Assembly (NCBI GenBank): GCA_937910785.1
Contig: CALDLG010000210.1
Coordinates: 1-64,000 of the forward strand
Direction of reading: 5' to 3'
DNA from: an uncultured Lachnospiraceae bacterium
GTDB lineage: Bacteria; Bacillota; Clostridia; Lachnospirales; Lachnospiraceae
Length of the DNA stretch: 64,000 bases
Shown here: positions 44,445 through 53,504 of the stretch, one piece after another
How positions within the stretch are numbered: position 1 is the first letter of the stretch
Layout of the letters: every line of letters begins with the position of its first letter
Program-made: the position numbers and the translations under genes
The notes under the pieces: generated by a model
Told to the model about the DNA's origin: nothing
The model's input: the letters and a program-made list of their open reading frames with translations, nothing else
Database searches by the model: none

Positions 44445-45845
44445 TTAATGAATCCTTAATGAATTTCCACTCATTTTAATCCCCATATCGGGGCAGCCTG
44501 CCGCGGCCTGATCCTTCACAAGTATCATATCATCCAGAAACTCCTCTGTCAGCGTTTCCTCCAGAATCCGGTTCTTCAGATCCTCCCGCACTCTTTTCCC
44601 TACCCGGATATATCGTTTCGTATGGCCGATCTGATAAACTTCTCCATGCAGCGTTTTCGCTTCTTCATACAATATCTCCGCCCTTTCACCGACGAAATCC
44701 CGTCGAAATTCTTCCGACATACGCCGCTCAAGCTGCATCAGTCTGCTGCTCCTTTCATTCCTGATCTGATCCGGAACCTGATCCTCCATTGCAGCCGCTC
44801 TTGTTCCCTGTCTTCTGGAATATTTGAAAATATGCATTTCAAAAAAATGTACTCTTTCAAGAAAGGACTCCGTAAGAGCAAATTCCTCTTCCGTCTCGCC
44901 GGGAAATCCGACAATAACATCCGTCGTAATTGCAGGACGGTCAAAATACTTCCGCAGAATTTCCACTTTTTTCAAGTATTCCCCCGTCGTGTAGCGTCTA
45001 TTCATCCGGCGCAGCGTCTCGTCACATCCGCTCTGCAGGGAAAGATGAAAATGCGGGCATACCCTGCCCAGTCCGGAAAGTCTCCCGGCAAATTCTTCCG
45101 TAATAATTCCCGGTTCCAGAGATCCGAGTCTGATCCGCTTCAGCCCTTTTATCTCATGCAGCTTCTCCAACAGACTGATCAGCTCCGCACTGCCCCGGTC
45201 AATCCCATAGGAGCTTATATGGATTCCTGTAAGCACAATTTCCTGATATCCGCTCTCCACAAGTCCCGCCGTTTCCTTCAGTATGTCCTCCTCCCGGCGG
45301 CTCCGCACTCTTCCCCTTGCATAAGGAATAATGCAATAGGAACAGAACTGGTTGCAGCCATCCTGTATTTTCACATAAGCCCGCGTATGTCCGCCCGTTC
45401 CATGAAGCTTCATCTCTTCATATTCTTTCGTATGATTGATATCAATGACCGTCCTGTTTTGCAGAGTCTTGTCTTTTCCCGGAAGCATTCCCTGTTTCCG
45501 CGCTGCCAGATATTCTTCGAGAATCTCTGCGATATCCTTCTTCCGGTTGTTGCCGATGATAAGATCGACCGACGCATCCTGAACAATTTTTTCCTCCCCG
45601 GTCTGCACATAGCATCCCGCCGCCACAACAACCGCAGACGGATTTTTCTTCTTTGCGCGGTGAAGCATCTGCCGGCTTTTCTGATCCGCAATATTGGTCA
45701 CGGTACAGGTATTGATAATATAAATATCGGCCTTCTCATCAAATGGTACAATTTTATATCCCTTTTCCTGTAAGATTTGTTGCATAACATCCATTTCATA
45801 TCCATTGACTTTACAGCCAAGATTATGCAGCGCTATACTTTCCAT
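44445..45845 (-). CDS. mtaB: tRNA t6A37 methylthiotransferase MtaB
   Basis: This 466-residue radical-SAM enzyme adds methylthio to N6-threonylcarbamoyladenosine at tRNA position 37. The N-terminal MTTase domain has the three-Cys site (first Cys in HNLGCKVN, second in INTCTVTN). The radical-SAM motif is CNQFCSYCIIPYARGRVRSR near residue 155, and a C-terminal TRAM domain (about 390-450) binds tRNA. MtaB identity (versus MiaB or RimO) is supported by the e-type start LGCKVNGYE. The start at 45845 puts GGGAG six bases upstream; an upstream ATG in frame is less likely. Confidence 0.93.
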   Translation of the reverse strand: MESIALHNLGCKVNGYEMDVMQQILQEKGYKIVPFDEKADIYIINTCTVTNIADQKSRQMLHRAKKKNPSAVVVAAGCYVQTGEEKIVQDASVDLIIGNNRKKDIAEILEEYLAARKQGMLPGKDKTLQNRTVIDINHTKEYEEMKLHGTGGHTRAYVKIQDGCNQFCSYCIIPYARGRVRSRREEDILKETAGLVESGYQEIVLTGIHISSYGIDRGSAELISLLEKLHEIKGLKRIRLGSLEPGIITEEFAGRLSGLGRVCPHFHLSLQSGCDETLRRMNRRYTTGEYLKKVEILRKYFDRPAITTDVIVGFPGETEEEFALTESFLERVHFFEMHIFKYSRRQGTRAAAMEDQVPDQIRNERSSRLMQLERRMSEEFRRDFVGERAEILYEEAKTLHGEVYQIGHTKRYIRVGKRVREDLKNRILEETLTEEFLDDMILVKDQAAAGCPDMGIKMSGNSLRIH

Positions 45846-45944
45846 AATAACTCCCGTATTTTTGTGTTGTTTTGACATTGACTTTTGGTGTCCCAGCCTT
45901 TAGTATTATAGCTAATAGCAAGCAAATAAAGGAGGTAATTCTTA

Positions 45945-46178
45945 ATGAAAACCGTTCAGATTTCTTTAAATTCAATTGATAAGGTCAAATCCTTCGTAAC
46001 AGATATTACAAAATTTGATTATGATTTTGATCTGGTATCAGGAAGATATGTCATTGATGCAAAATCTATCATGGGTATTTTCAGCCTTGACCTGTCCAAG
46101 CCGATCGACCTGAATATTCATACGGAAGACGGCGCCGACGAGATCATGGAAGCGCTAAAACCCTACCTTATGTCATAA
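45945..46178 (+). CDS. HPr-family-like protein without active-site His
   Basis: This 77-residue protein has the HPr layout with the regulatory-Ser region clear (VIDAKSIMGIFSLDLSKPID, Ser at residue 41) and a C-terminal helix, but no His in the 15-20 region where PTS phosphorylation occurs (SIDKVKSFV instead). Such His-less HPr homologues are known in Clostridia (Crh-like) and may bind CcpA or HPr kinase rather than carry phosphate. The Ser suggests possible HPr-kinase regulation. GGAGG precedes the ATG. It is a solitary gene with its own terminator, between divergent mtaB and convergent thiI. Confidence 0.8.
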   Translation: MKTVQISLNSIDKVKSFVTDITKFDYDFDLVSGRYVIDAKSIMGIFSLDLSKPIDLNIHTEDGADEIMEALKPYLMS

Positions 46179-46197
46179 GCACATCAGGTACATATCA

Positions 46198-46243
46198 ATG
46201 ATATTACAGGATGACCGCTCATCCTGTGGTATCATTTTTTTTT
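46198..46243 (+). terminator. Strong terminator after HPr-like gene
   Basis: The stem ACAGGATGA/TCATCCTGT with an ATGATA/TATCAT extension is followed by nine T. It ends two bases before the thiI stop codon, on the opposite strand, and may serve both convergent genes. Confidence 0.9.
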
Positions 46244-46245
46244 CG

Positions 46246-47424
46246 CTATTGGACTATAATCAGCTCATCGGTATCTAACGCGGTCTGCACAAGCTCATCC
46301 ATTTTCTCCGACAGGTTCTGTTCATGTCTTTTGATAATTTTCAGATTCGGCTTTGTAACCGGATGTTTTGCCACAAATATCGTACAGCAGTCCTCGTACG
46401 GCAGAATCGACGTTTCATAAGTATCGATCTTTTCCGAAATATCCACAATCTCCATTTTATCAAAACCGATCAGCGGCCTGTAGACAGGAAGCTCACATAC
46501 CTCATTCGTTACAAGCAGGCTGCTCATCGTCTGTGAAGCCACCTGACCGATGCTCTCTCCGGTAATCAGTCCGAGGCAGCCGCTTTCCTTTGCAATCCGT
46601 TCGGCGATCCGCATCATATACCGGCGCATGATAATCGTCAGTTCATCGTGCGGGCATTTATCGTAGATGTACATCTGAATATCGGTAAAATTAATGACAT
46701 GCAGGTAAATTGGTCCCGTATACTGAGACACCTTCCGCGCAAGATCCACGACCTTCTCTTTTGCGCGCTCGCTCGTATACGGCGGTGCATGAAAATATAC
46801 CGCATCGATCTTCACGCCGCGCTTCGCGATCATGTAACCCGCTACCGGTGAATCAATACCGCCTGACAGCAGAAGCATTGCCTTACCGCCCGTGCCGACC
46901 GGCATGCCTCCCGGACCGGGAATGATCTTTGAATAAATATAAATCCGATCCCGGATCTCGATGTGCAGCATGATGTCCGGCTTATGCACATCCACTCTCA
47001 TCTCCGGATATGCATCCAGAATGATGCCACCCATCTCCATATTGATTTCCATCGAATCGAGCGGATAATTCTTCCGCGCCCTTCTGGCCGCTACCTTAAA
47101 GGTTTTATGCTTGTCCGGATAAACCTCATCCAGATATTTCACAACCCGCTCTCCCAGTTTTTCAAAGCCTTCATCCGCTACGGTGACAACCGGACAGATT
47201 CCGGAAATACCGAATACCTTCCGCAAAGCCTCAACGGCGTCTTCGAAATCGAACTCCGATACGGCATCCGCATAGATTCTTCCATCGGTCTTACGCACCT
47301 GGAAATCTCCGTCGATTTTCTTCAGGGCATGCCGAATCTGCTTTACGAGCGCATCCTCGAAAAGATACCGGTTCTTTCCCTTTACCCCGATTTCCGCATA
47401 TTTGATTAAAAAAGATGTAAACAT
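46246..47424 (-). CDS. thiI: tRNA 4-thiouridine synthetase ThiI
   Basis: This 392-residue enzyme adenylates U8 of tRNA and inserts sulfur; ThiI also takes part in thiamine thiazole synthesis. An N-terminal ferredoxin-like domain, a THUMP domain (about 60-165) and a PP-loop ATPase follow in order. The PP-loop SGGIDSPVAGY lies near residue 185. The C-terminal Cys pair region (YEDCCTIFVAKHPVTKPN, near 340) is present, but there is no rhodanese extension, as in Gram-positives. The start at 47424 has GGGAG six bases upstream; an upstream in-frame ATG is less good. The sulfur donor is the cysteine desulfurase encoded 132 bp upstream. Confidence 0.93.
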   Translation of the reverse strand: MFTSFLIKYAEIGVKGKNRYLFEDALVKQIRHALKKIDGDFQVRKTDGRIYADAVSEFDFEDAVEALRKVFGISGICPVVTVADEGFEKLGERVVKYLDEVYPDKHKTFKVAARRARKNYPLDSMEINMEMGGIILDAYPEMRVDVHKPDIMLHIEIRDRIYIYSKIIPGPGGMPVGTGGKAMLLLSGGIDSPVAGYMIAKRGVKIDAVYFHAPPYTSERAKEKVVDLARKVSQYTGPIYLHVINFTDIQMYIYDKCPHDELTIIMRRYMMRIAERIAKESGCLGLITGESIGQVASQTMSSLLVTNEVCELPVYRPLIGFDKMEIVDISEKIDTYETSILPYEDCCTIFVAKHPVTKPNLKIIKRHEQNLSEKMDELVQTALDTDELIIVQ

Positions 47425-47513
47425 AATAACTCCCATCCGTCTGCTTCGGCAGACACTTTCTTACGGCGCCCGATCATTCGGAACAGTCTTTTTGGACCGG
47501 CGAAAGCTCCCGG

Positions 47514-47535
47514 CATCGCATCTTATGATGCGATG
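47514..47535. other. Small hairpin between cysteine desulfurase and thiI genes
   Basis: CATCGCAT and ATGCGATG form a perfect 8-bp stem in the 132-bp gap. No T run follows on the minus strand, so it is not a strong terminator; it may affect mRNA processing. Confidence 0.4.
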
Positions 47536-47556
47536 TCTTTGGAACCTCGTTTCGTT

Positions 47557-48711
47557 CTAATGACGCGTATATTTCCTGAGCATCGGAATAATATCATACA
47601 ATGCTTCCAGTGTATACCGGATCTCCTCTTCCGTTGTAAAAATCGAAAAGCTGAAGCGTATCGTTGATTCCAGCAGATCTCTCTCCACACCGATCGCCTT
47701 TAACGTTGCGGAAGGCATCGGCTTGTTGGATGCACATGCGCTTCCGGCGGAAACATAGATTCCTCTGTCCTCCAGCGCATGAAGAAGCACTTCACTGCGA
47801 ATTCCTCTGACGGAAAGGCTGACAATATGAGACGCACCTTCTTTTCCGGCACATCCGTTCACCTTCACCTGATCGATCTTCGAAATGCCCTGCAGGAACA
47901 TCTCCCGCAGACGGTAAAGCCGTTCCATATCCGCATCCAGATTTTCATACATCAGCTCAGCCGCTCTTGCCAGACCGGCAATGCCTGCCACATTTTCCGT
48001 ACCGGAACGCATTCCTTTCTGCTGGCCTCCGCCGTAGATGATCGGGCTGATCTTAATCTTATCGTTCACATACAGAAAACCGGCTCCCTTGGGCCCGTGA
48101 ATCTTATGAGCGCTGACCGAAAGCAGGTCAATATTCATTCTGGAGGGATAGATGCGGAACTTCCCGAATCCCTGCACCGCATCCACATGAAAGATGGTGT
48201 GGGGATTCCTTTTCTTAATAATCTCTCCCGCTTCCGCTATCGGCTCAAGTGTCCCGATCTCATTATTGGTATGCATAATAGATACCAGAATCGTATCCCT
48301 GCCGACTGCCTGTTTCAAATCCTCCAGCCGGATTCTTCCCTGTCCGTCCACCGGCAGATAAGTCACCCGGAATCCCTGATCCTCCAGATACCGCATCGTC
48401 TGCATAATCGCCGGATGCTCTATCTTCGTCGTAATCAGATGTCTCCCCGCGCGATGATTGGCCATCGCCGTACCGATCAGAGCAATATTATCCGATTCGG
48501 TTCCGCCGGAGGTAAAAAGAATCTCTTTTTCATTCACTTTCAGTATTCTTGCAAGTGTTTCTAACGCATGTCGTATATAATGCTCTGCTTCTACGCCCTT
48601 ATGGTGCATACTGGAAGGATTTCCATAATCCTCACACATAATTTTCATCATAAGCTGCGCTACTTCTTCAAAGCATCTGGTCGTAGCAGAATTATCCAAA
48701 TATACTTCCAT
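47557..48711 (-). CDS. Cysteine desulfurase (NifS/IscS-like)
   Basis: This 384-residue pyridoxal-phosphate enzyme removes sulfur from cysteine and hands it to acceptors. The PLP Lys is in SAHKIHGPKGAGFLY near residue 203, and the catalytic Cys in SAGSACASNKPM near 325. In this subfamily, desulfurases next to thiI feed tRNA thiolation (as NifZ does in Bacillus) rather than general Fe-S assembly. No iscU is adjacent, which supports that reading. The gene is complete and ends 132 bp before thiI. Confidence 0.92.
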   Translation of the reverse strand: MEVYLDNSATTRCFEEVAQLMMKIMCEDYGNPSSMHHKGVEAEHYIRHALETLARILKVNEKEILFTSGGTESDNIALIGTAMANHRAGRHLITTKIEHPAIMQTMRYLEDQGFRVTYLPVDGQGRIRLEDLKQAVGRDTILVSIMHTNNEIGTLEPIAEAGEIIKKRNPHTIFHVDAVQGFGKFRIYPSRMNIDLLSVSAHKIHGPKGAGFLYVNDKIKISPIIYGGGQQKGMRSGTENVAGIAGLARAAELMYENLDADMERLYRLREMFLQGISKIDQVKVNGCAGKEGASHIVSLSVRGIRSEVLLHALEDRGIYVSAGSACASNKPMPSATLKAIGVERDLLESTIRFSFSIFTTEEEIRYTLEALYDIIPMLRKYTRH

Positions 48712-48798
48712 AAGCAGCTCCTGTTTTTGTCATATTCTGTTTTTAAATCTCATAATATAGTATATGATGCACCGCCTCCGGCGGCACACTCGTGAGCA

Positions 48799-49554
48799 TT
48801 ATAAAATCTCTTCACCTTGTTCGAAATGATACATCAGCCATGCAAGCACCGTCAGACCGGCCGTCTCCGTTCGAAGTATCCGTTTCCCAAGCGTAATTGG
48901 AAGAAAACCGCCTTCCACTGCGACCGCAATTTCTTTTTCTTCAAATCCGCCCTCCGGACCGATAAAAACCGCCACCGACTCGCCCTGTCGAATCCCGCTT
49001 ATGATTTTTTTCGTTTTCGTCATGTCCTGTGCCAGTTCGTACGGAATCAGCCTGACATCCATGGAACCGGCATAAGCGATGGCCTCCTTCATGCTCATGA
49101 CCTCCGCCACCCTCGGTATGACACCCCGCCTGCTCTGTTTTGCAGCCGCTTCCACGATCCCCTGCCATCTGGCCGTTTTGGCCCTGGCCTTCTTCTCATC
49201 CAGCTTAACAACAGACCGGCCGGTGGATACCGGAACGATTTCAAAGACGCCAAGCTCTACCGCCTTCTGCATAATCAACTCCATTTTATCCGCTTTGGGC
49301 AGCCCCTGAAACAGAAAGATCTTCGACGGAAGTTCCACGCCTTCTTCCTTAATAAAGCGCAGCGTACAGATAACTTCATCTTCCGCAAAAGTATCGATAC
49401 CGCAACGGTACTCTTTTCCGTCCACGCCGTTGCTGACCGCAATCTCTTCTCCGATTTTCATCCGGAGCACATTTCTGATATGATTGACATCACCGCCCGT
49501 TATGACGATTCTGTTTCCCTGTATTTGCGACGGTTCCACAAAAAAATGATACAT
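48799..49554 (-). CDS. rsmE: 16S rRNA (m3U1498) methyltransferase RsmE
   Basis: This 251-residue SPOUT methyltransferase modifies U1498 in the ribosome decoding centre. The N-terminal PUA-like domain (about 1-70) is followed by the trefoil-knot SAM domain with IGPEGGFEEKEIAVA near 200 and LGKRILRTETAGL near 225, the family signature. Its start codon lies 55 bp inside the VanZ-like gene on the same strand, in a different frame, so the two overlap heavily. Confidence 0.93.
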   Translation of the reverse strand: MYHFFVEPSQIQGNRIVITGGDVNHIRNVLRMKIGEEIAVSNGVDGKEYRCGIDTFAEDEVICTLRFIKEEGVELPSKIFLFQGLPKADKMELIMQKAVELGVFEIVPVSTGRSVVKLDEKKARAKTARWQGIVEAAAKQSRRGVIPRVAEVMSMKEAIAYAGSMDVRLIPYELAQDMTKTKKIISGIRQGESVAVFIGPEGGFEEKEIAVAVEGGFLPITLGKRILRTETAGLTVLAWLMYHFEQGEEIL

Positions 49555-50033
49555 TTTTCCACTCCTGCGAAAACAAGAACTCCTAATATGGCTCCTGCAC
49601 TGTCTATCATCACATCGCTGATTCTGCCGGACCGCCCCGCTACAAACAGCTGATGGGTCTCGTCACTGGCAGCATAGAGCGCGGCAATCAGGCTTGAGAA
49701 GAAAATTCTTTTCCTAACCGAAAACGGCCTGTTCCCCATCCAGATATACAGCAGAACCGACAAAATCCCAAATTCAACCATATGCGCCGCTTTCCTGACA
49801 TACCCTTCGATTGTGTCCGCAATCTCATGCAGCCTTTCATCGTTCCAGTTCAGTCCGAGCAGACTGTCCGCGGAACGCACGATGCGATAGCTGAAGCTTT
49901 CGCTGACTGCACCTGACTCTTCCTTCTCCTGAGCCGAAAAAGCAAAAATCACACACATCCAGAACAGCGCAAGGATACCTGCCGCCGTTCTGATCATCCT
50001 CATCATACTTTTCGGGCGGTTATGGATACCCAC
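49500..50033 (-). CDS. VanZ-family membrane protein
   Basis: This small membrane protein (up to 177 residues) has four hydrophobic segments and the VanZ pattern: DKxxH-like region replaced by KAAHMVEFGILSVLLY and SDETHQLFVAGRSGRISDVM, which fits the VanZ signature. VanZ confers low-level teicoplanin resistance by an unknown mechanism. The start is uncertain: ATGs at 50006, 50003 or 49997 near the prmA stop are possible. It overlaps prmA at its start and rsmE at its end, so it is packed into that operon. Confidence 0.8.
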   Translation of the reverse strand: MGIHNRPKSMMRMIRTAAGILALFWMCVIFAFSAQEKEESGAVSESFSYRIVRSADSLLGLNWNDERLHEIADTIEGYVRKAAHMVEFGILSVLLYIWMGNRPFSVRKRIFFSSLIAALYAASDETHQLFVAGRSGRISDVMIDSAGAILGVLVFAGVEKCIIFLWNRRKYRETESS

Positions 50034-50989
50034 TCGCCCTGACGGGTAATTTCAACAATTTCCAGACCGGCTGCCCGGACTGCCTCCGCAACGGTTTCTT
50101 CCTTATCGTCAATGATGCCGGATGTAATATAGATACCTCCCGGCTTCAGCTGATGCGTAATGACCGGAGTCAGCTCCACCAGTACATTCGCCAGAATATT
50201 AGCTACCACGATATCATAGCACAGATAACCGACTTTGTCCTGTACTTCTTTCTCCGTAATCAGATTTCCGATCATCATCGTAAAGTCTTCTTCCCGGATA
50301 CCGTTTGCCTCCATGTTCTGCCTGACGGCTTCCGGCGCACAAGGATCAAGATCTGTCCCGACCGCTTTCTTCGCGCCATACATCAATGCTATAATAGCAA
50401 GAATGCCGCTTCCTGATCCCACATCTAAGAGCGTTGTCTCCGGCGTCAGGAATTTTCTGATCTGGCGGATGCACAGCTGTGTGGTGTCGTGCATTCCGGT
50501 TCCGAACGCAGTTCCCGGATCGATATGCAGAATCATTTTGTCACGATCTTCCTCTTTAACCTCTTCCCATGATGGAATAACCAGCAGGTCATCAATATAA
50601 AACTGATGAAAATAGTTCTTCCAGTTATTAATCCAGTCAATGTCCTCCGTCTCATCCACGCTGACTGAGGCTTCCCCGATATCCATAAACTGTGAAAGCT
50701 CCGCAAGCTCCTCTTCTACCTTCGAAAGAACCTCCTCTCTGCCGGTGGCTTCTCCATTCAGCACAAGACTTCCGTCTTCCTGCTCTTCCACGAAAAAACT
50801 AAGATACGCAACACCGTCATCCTCACAGGCTTCCGGCGGGATATCGACAAACATCTGCTCCTTCTCCCACGCGGTGAGCGGCACTTTGTCCTCAATCTGC
50901 GCACCCTCCAGACCAATATCATACAACGTGCTGATAATGATGTCTTCCGCCTCCGTCACCGTTTTTATTTTGAACTTTATCCATTTCAT
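50003..50989 (-). CDS. prmA: Ribosomal protein L11 methyltransferase
   Basis: This 328-residue SAM-dependent enzyme trimethylates ribosomal protein L11. The N-terminal substrate-recognition domain (1-90) is followed by the methyltransferase core. The SAM motif LLDVGSGSGILAI lies near residue 185, and the NPPY-like motif equivalent VVANILANVL near 255. The start at 50989 is preferred to 51007; GGAGG is 11 bases upstream. It is first in a run with vanZ-like and rsmE. Confidence 0.93.
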   Translation of the reverse strand: MKWIKFKIKTVTEAEDIIISTLYDIGLEGAQIEDKVPLTAWEKEQMFVDIPPEACEDDGVAYLSFFVEEQEDGSLVLNGEATGREEVLSKVEEELAELSQFMDIGEASVSVDETEDIDWINNWKNYFHQFYIDDLLVIPSWEEVKEEDRDKMILHIDPGTAFGTGMHDTTQLCIRQIRKFLTPETTLLDVGSGSGILAIIALMYGAKKAVGTDLDPCAPEAVRQNMEANGIREEDFTMMIGNLITEKEVQDKVGYLCYDIVVANILANVLVELTPVITHQLKPGGIYITSGIIDDKEETVAEAVRAAGLEIVEITRQGEWVSITARKV

Positions 50990-51048
50990 TCCGCATTCAT
51001 CCTCCATGCCGCAGCATTGCCCGTTTCGTATTTCTTCACAGCGCCGCG

Positions 51049-52047
51049 TCAGTTCCCTGTAGCGATCTCGTCGATTGCACGCAGTTCTTCCTCTGTAAAC
51101 GCCGTATTTTCCAACGCCTTAATATTCTCCAGAATCTGTTCCGGTCTGCTCGCTCCGATCAGTACGGAAGTTACTTTACCGTCTTTCAGAATCCATGCAA
51201 GCGCCATCTGTGTCAGGGATTGTCCCCTCTTTTCGGCAATGCCGTTCAGTTTTTTTACCTTTTCCAGAAGTTCCGGTTTCAGGGAATCTTCATGAAGATA
51301 AGGGCTTTTTTTACTTCCGATCCGGGAATCCTGCGGAATGCCGTTTAAATATTTTCCTGTCAGAATTCCCTGCTGTAAAGGACTGAATGCGATGCAGCCA
51401 ATTCCGTTCTCATACAGGAAATCCCTCAGCCCGTCTTCTTCAATCCATCTGTTCAGAATAGAATAGGACGGCTGATGAATAATAAAGGGTGTCTTCAGTT
51501 CTTTTAAAATACGGTAAGCCTCTTCGGCCTGTTTCTTTTTGTAATTGGAAATTCCAACATATAACGCCTTTCCGGATCGCACAATCTGATCAAGCGCGAG
51601 CATCGTTTCCTCAACCGGCGTTTCGGGGTCCGGCCTGTGATGGTAAAAAATATCCACATAATCCAGACCGAGTCTTTTCAGAGACTGATCCAGACTCGCC
51701 ATCAGATATTTTCGGGAGCCTCCGTCGCCGTATGGTCCCTTCCACATATCATAGCCAGCCTTCGTGGAAATAATCATTTCATCCCGGTACGGCATCAGGT
51801 CCGATTTGAGAATCTGCCCCATGCTGCTCTCCGCACTTCCATATACGGGACCGTAATTATTCGCAAGATCAAAATGCGTAATGCCGTTATCAAAAGCCGT
51901 AAATAAAATTTTTTTCATATTTTCCAGATGATTGACGGAACCGAAATTATGCCACATTCCAAGCGAAAACGCGGAAAGCTTCAAGCCGCTTTTTCCGCAT
52001 CTGTTATAAATCATTTTTTCATATCGGTCTTCCTTCGCAAGATACAT
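51049..52047 (-). CDS. Aldo/keto reductase (YghZ-like)
   Basis: This 332-residue NADPH-dependent reductase is of the YghZ/Kv-beta-like branch; the E. coli member reduces L-glyceraldehyde 3-phosphate. The catalytic Tyr is in HFDLANNYGPVYG near residue 62, and the Asp in that same stretch; the Lys is in ISTKAGYDMW, and the NADPH-contact region in LIGASRPEQILENIK near 300. The ATG follows AGGAGG. It is probably a monocistronic gene, because it ends 42 bp before the prmA start region. Confidence 0.9.
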   Translation of the reverse strand: MYLAKEDRYEKMIYNRCGKSGLKLSAFSLGMWHNFGSVNHLENMKKILFTAFDNGITHFDLANNYGPVYGSAESSMGQILKSDLMPYRDEMIISTKAGYDMWKGPYGDGGSRKYLMASLDQSLKRLGLDYVDIFYHHRPDPETPVEETMLALDQIVRSGKALYVGISNYKKKQAEEAYRILKELKTPFIIHQPSYSILNRWIEEDGLRDFLYENGIGCIAFSPLQQGILTGKYLNGIPQDSRIGSKKSPYLHEDSLKPELLEKVKKLNGIAEKRGQSLTQMALAWILKDGKVTSVLIGASRPEQILENIKALENTAFTEEELRAIDEIATGN

Positions 52048-52266
52048 TCCTTTTCCTCCTTATACTGCTATCTATTCCCATCAGGCACAAATTTACCTGA
52101 CTTTCTGATTGTATCACATAATCCGTTTATCTGGAAAGTATTTCAGCAATTTATCCAGTATACAGGATGTCGATTTTAGGTTATAATGTGGGAAAAGATT
52201 TGATCATTTAATCTTTTATCGATTTTTAACGAATGGAGAAATGTCTGAGCAAAACGGAGGATTACT

Positions 52267-53469
52267 ATGCACAGAAAAAAATTTGCCCTGACAGCGGCTG
52301 TCCTTCCGCTTACTTTCGCCTGTCTTACCGGCTGCGGTGCAGGAGAGTCCAAAATCGAAGTCAAAGAACCGGAGATTGAGATAATTCAGGAAGACGAACC
52401 CGATGCGGCACCGGAAGAAACTGATGCGCCGGAAGAAACTGCGGAGCTGACCACCGCTTATCCCGTCATCCCGGAGGAAAGAGAAATTGTAAACGGAGAG
52501 ATGCAAAGCTATCTGACCGGCGAATGGACCAATGAAACGGCTGCCACGAGAAGGCCGATCGCTGTTATGATTCCAAATAATAAACCTGCCATGCCGCAAT
52601 ATGGTCTTTCGCAGGCCGGAATTATTTACGAAGCTCCCGTAGAAGGCCGTATTACAAGGCTTATGGCCGTTTTTGAGAACTTTGATGAACTGGACCGTAT
52701 CGGCCCCATCAGAAGCAGCCGGGATTATTTCCTGTATACGGCAATGGGCTATGAAGCAATCTACTGTAACTGGGGACTTGCCAGACCTTATGTGGAAGAG
52801 CTGATTAACCGGCCGGAAGTCTATAACGTCAGCGCCGCAGTAGTGGGTATTTACAATCCCGCCGACGAAGCATACAGCAGAGTAAGCCGTCCGGGTTATG
52901 CAACTGAATTTACCGGTTATCTGATGATTGACGGCTTAATGAAGGCAGTGGACAGACTCGGTTATGACTGGAATTATGACGATGCCTATGTCCGCCCGTT
53001 CCTGTTCGCGGCTGACGGTGCCTTCGCGGATTATCCTGAAAATGAAAGCGCCAGGTTGATCTATCCCGGCGGAGAATCCGGCAGTAATTCGAGCGGATAC
53101 GGTTCTTATCACCCTTATTTCGAGTACCACGAGGATGATCACTTATATTATCGTTATCAGGACGGACAGAAACAGATTGACGAATATAACGGAAATCAGC
53201 TTACTGTTTCCAATGTTATCTTCCAGTATTGCCATGGAGAGGTCAGAGATGAGCATGATTATCTCGCTTTCGGTGTTCACGGGGAAGGTCAGGCAATCGT
53301 CTTCACCGGCGGCAAAGTAATTAAGGGTACCTGGAAACGTTACGACGGCGACTTTACTCCCGCCCATTTCTTTGACGAAAACGGAGAAGAAATCATTTTA
53401 AATCAGGGAAAAACCTGGATCTGCAATATCTGGGACGAGTATAGTGAGTTTATAGAGTGGAAAGAATAA
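52267..53469 (+). CDS. DUF3048-family lipoprotein (YerB-like)
   Basis: This 400-residue exported lipoprotein has a lipobox (LTGC, Cys near residue 19), then an acidic low-complexity spacer (residues 25-70), followed by the DUF3048 domain: RPIAVMIPNNKPAMPQYGLS near 100, RITRLMAVFENFDELDRIGP near 133, and RSSRDYF. The C-terminal DUF3048_C part has RDYLA-like and YDGDFTPAHFFDENG-like segments, all in family order. YerB-type proteins have no firm function. GGAGG precedes the ATG and TATAAT at 52182 may be its -10. It is convergent with dnaJ across a shared terminator. Confidence 0.88.
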   Translation: MHRKKFALTAAVLPLTFACLTGCGAGESKIEVKEPEIEIIQEDEPDAAPEETDAPEETAELTTAYPVIPEEREIVNGEMQSYLTGEWTNETAATRRPIAVMIPNNKPAMPQYGLSQAGIIYEAPVEGRITRLMAVFENFDELDRIGPIRSSRDYFLYTAMGYEAIYCNWGLARPYVEELINRPEVYNVSAAVVGIYNPADEAYSRVSRPGYATEFTGYLMIDGLMKAVDRLGYDWNYDDAYVRPFLFAADGAFADYPENESARLIYPGGESGSNSSGYGSYHPYFEYHEDDHLYYRYQDGQKQIDEYNGNQLTVSNVIFQYCHGEVRDEHDYLAFGVHGEGQAIVFTGGKVIKGTWKRYDGDFTPAHFFDENGEEIILNQGKTWICNIWDEYSEFIEWKE

Positions 53470-53494
53470 AAAGCCTGCTTTGCAGGCTTTTTTA
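53467..53494. terminator. Bidirectional terminator between DUF3048 lipoprotein and dnaJ
   Basis: The stem GCCTGC/GCAGGC with a TTT loop has A5 on the left and T6 on the right. It lies between two convergent genes and can serve both. Confidence 0.9.
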
Positions 53495-53504
53495 TTCCTC
53501 TTTT

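Noticed and set aside
44622..45773. A 383-codon plus-strand frame
   Set aside because: It is antisense to mtaB, which has complete family motifs.
52150..52266. Promoter of the DUF3048 lipoprotein gene with TATAAT at 52182
   Set aside because: The -10 is good, but no matching -35 was found at 16-18 bp, so I did not list it as a feature.
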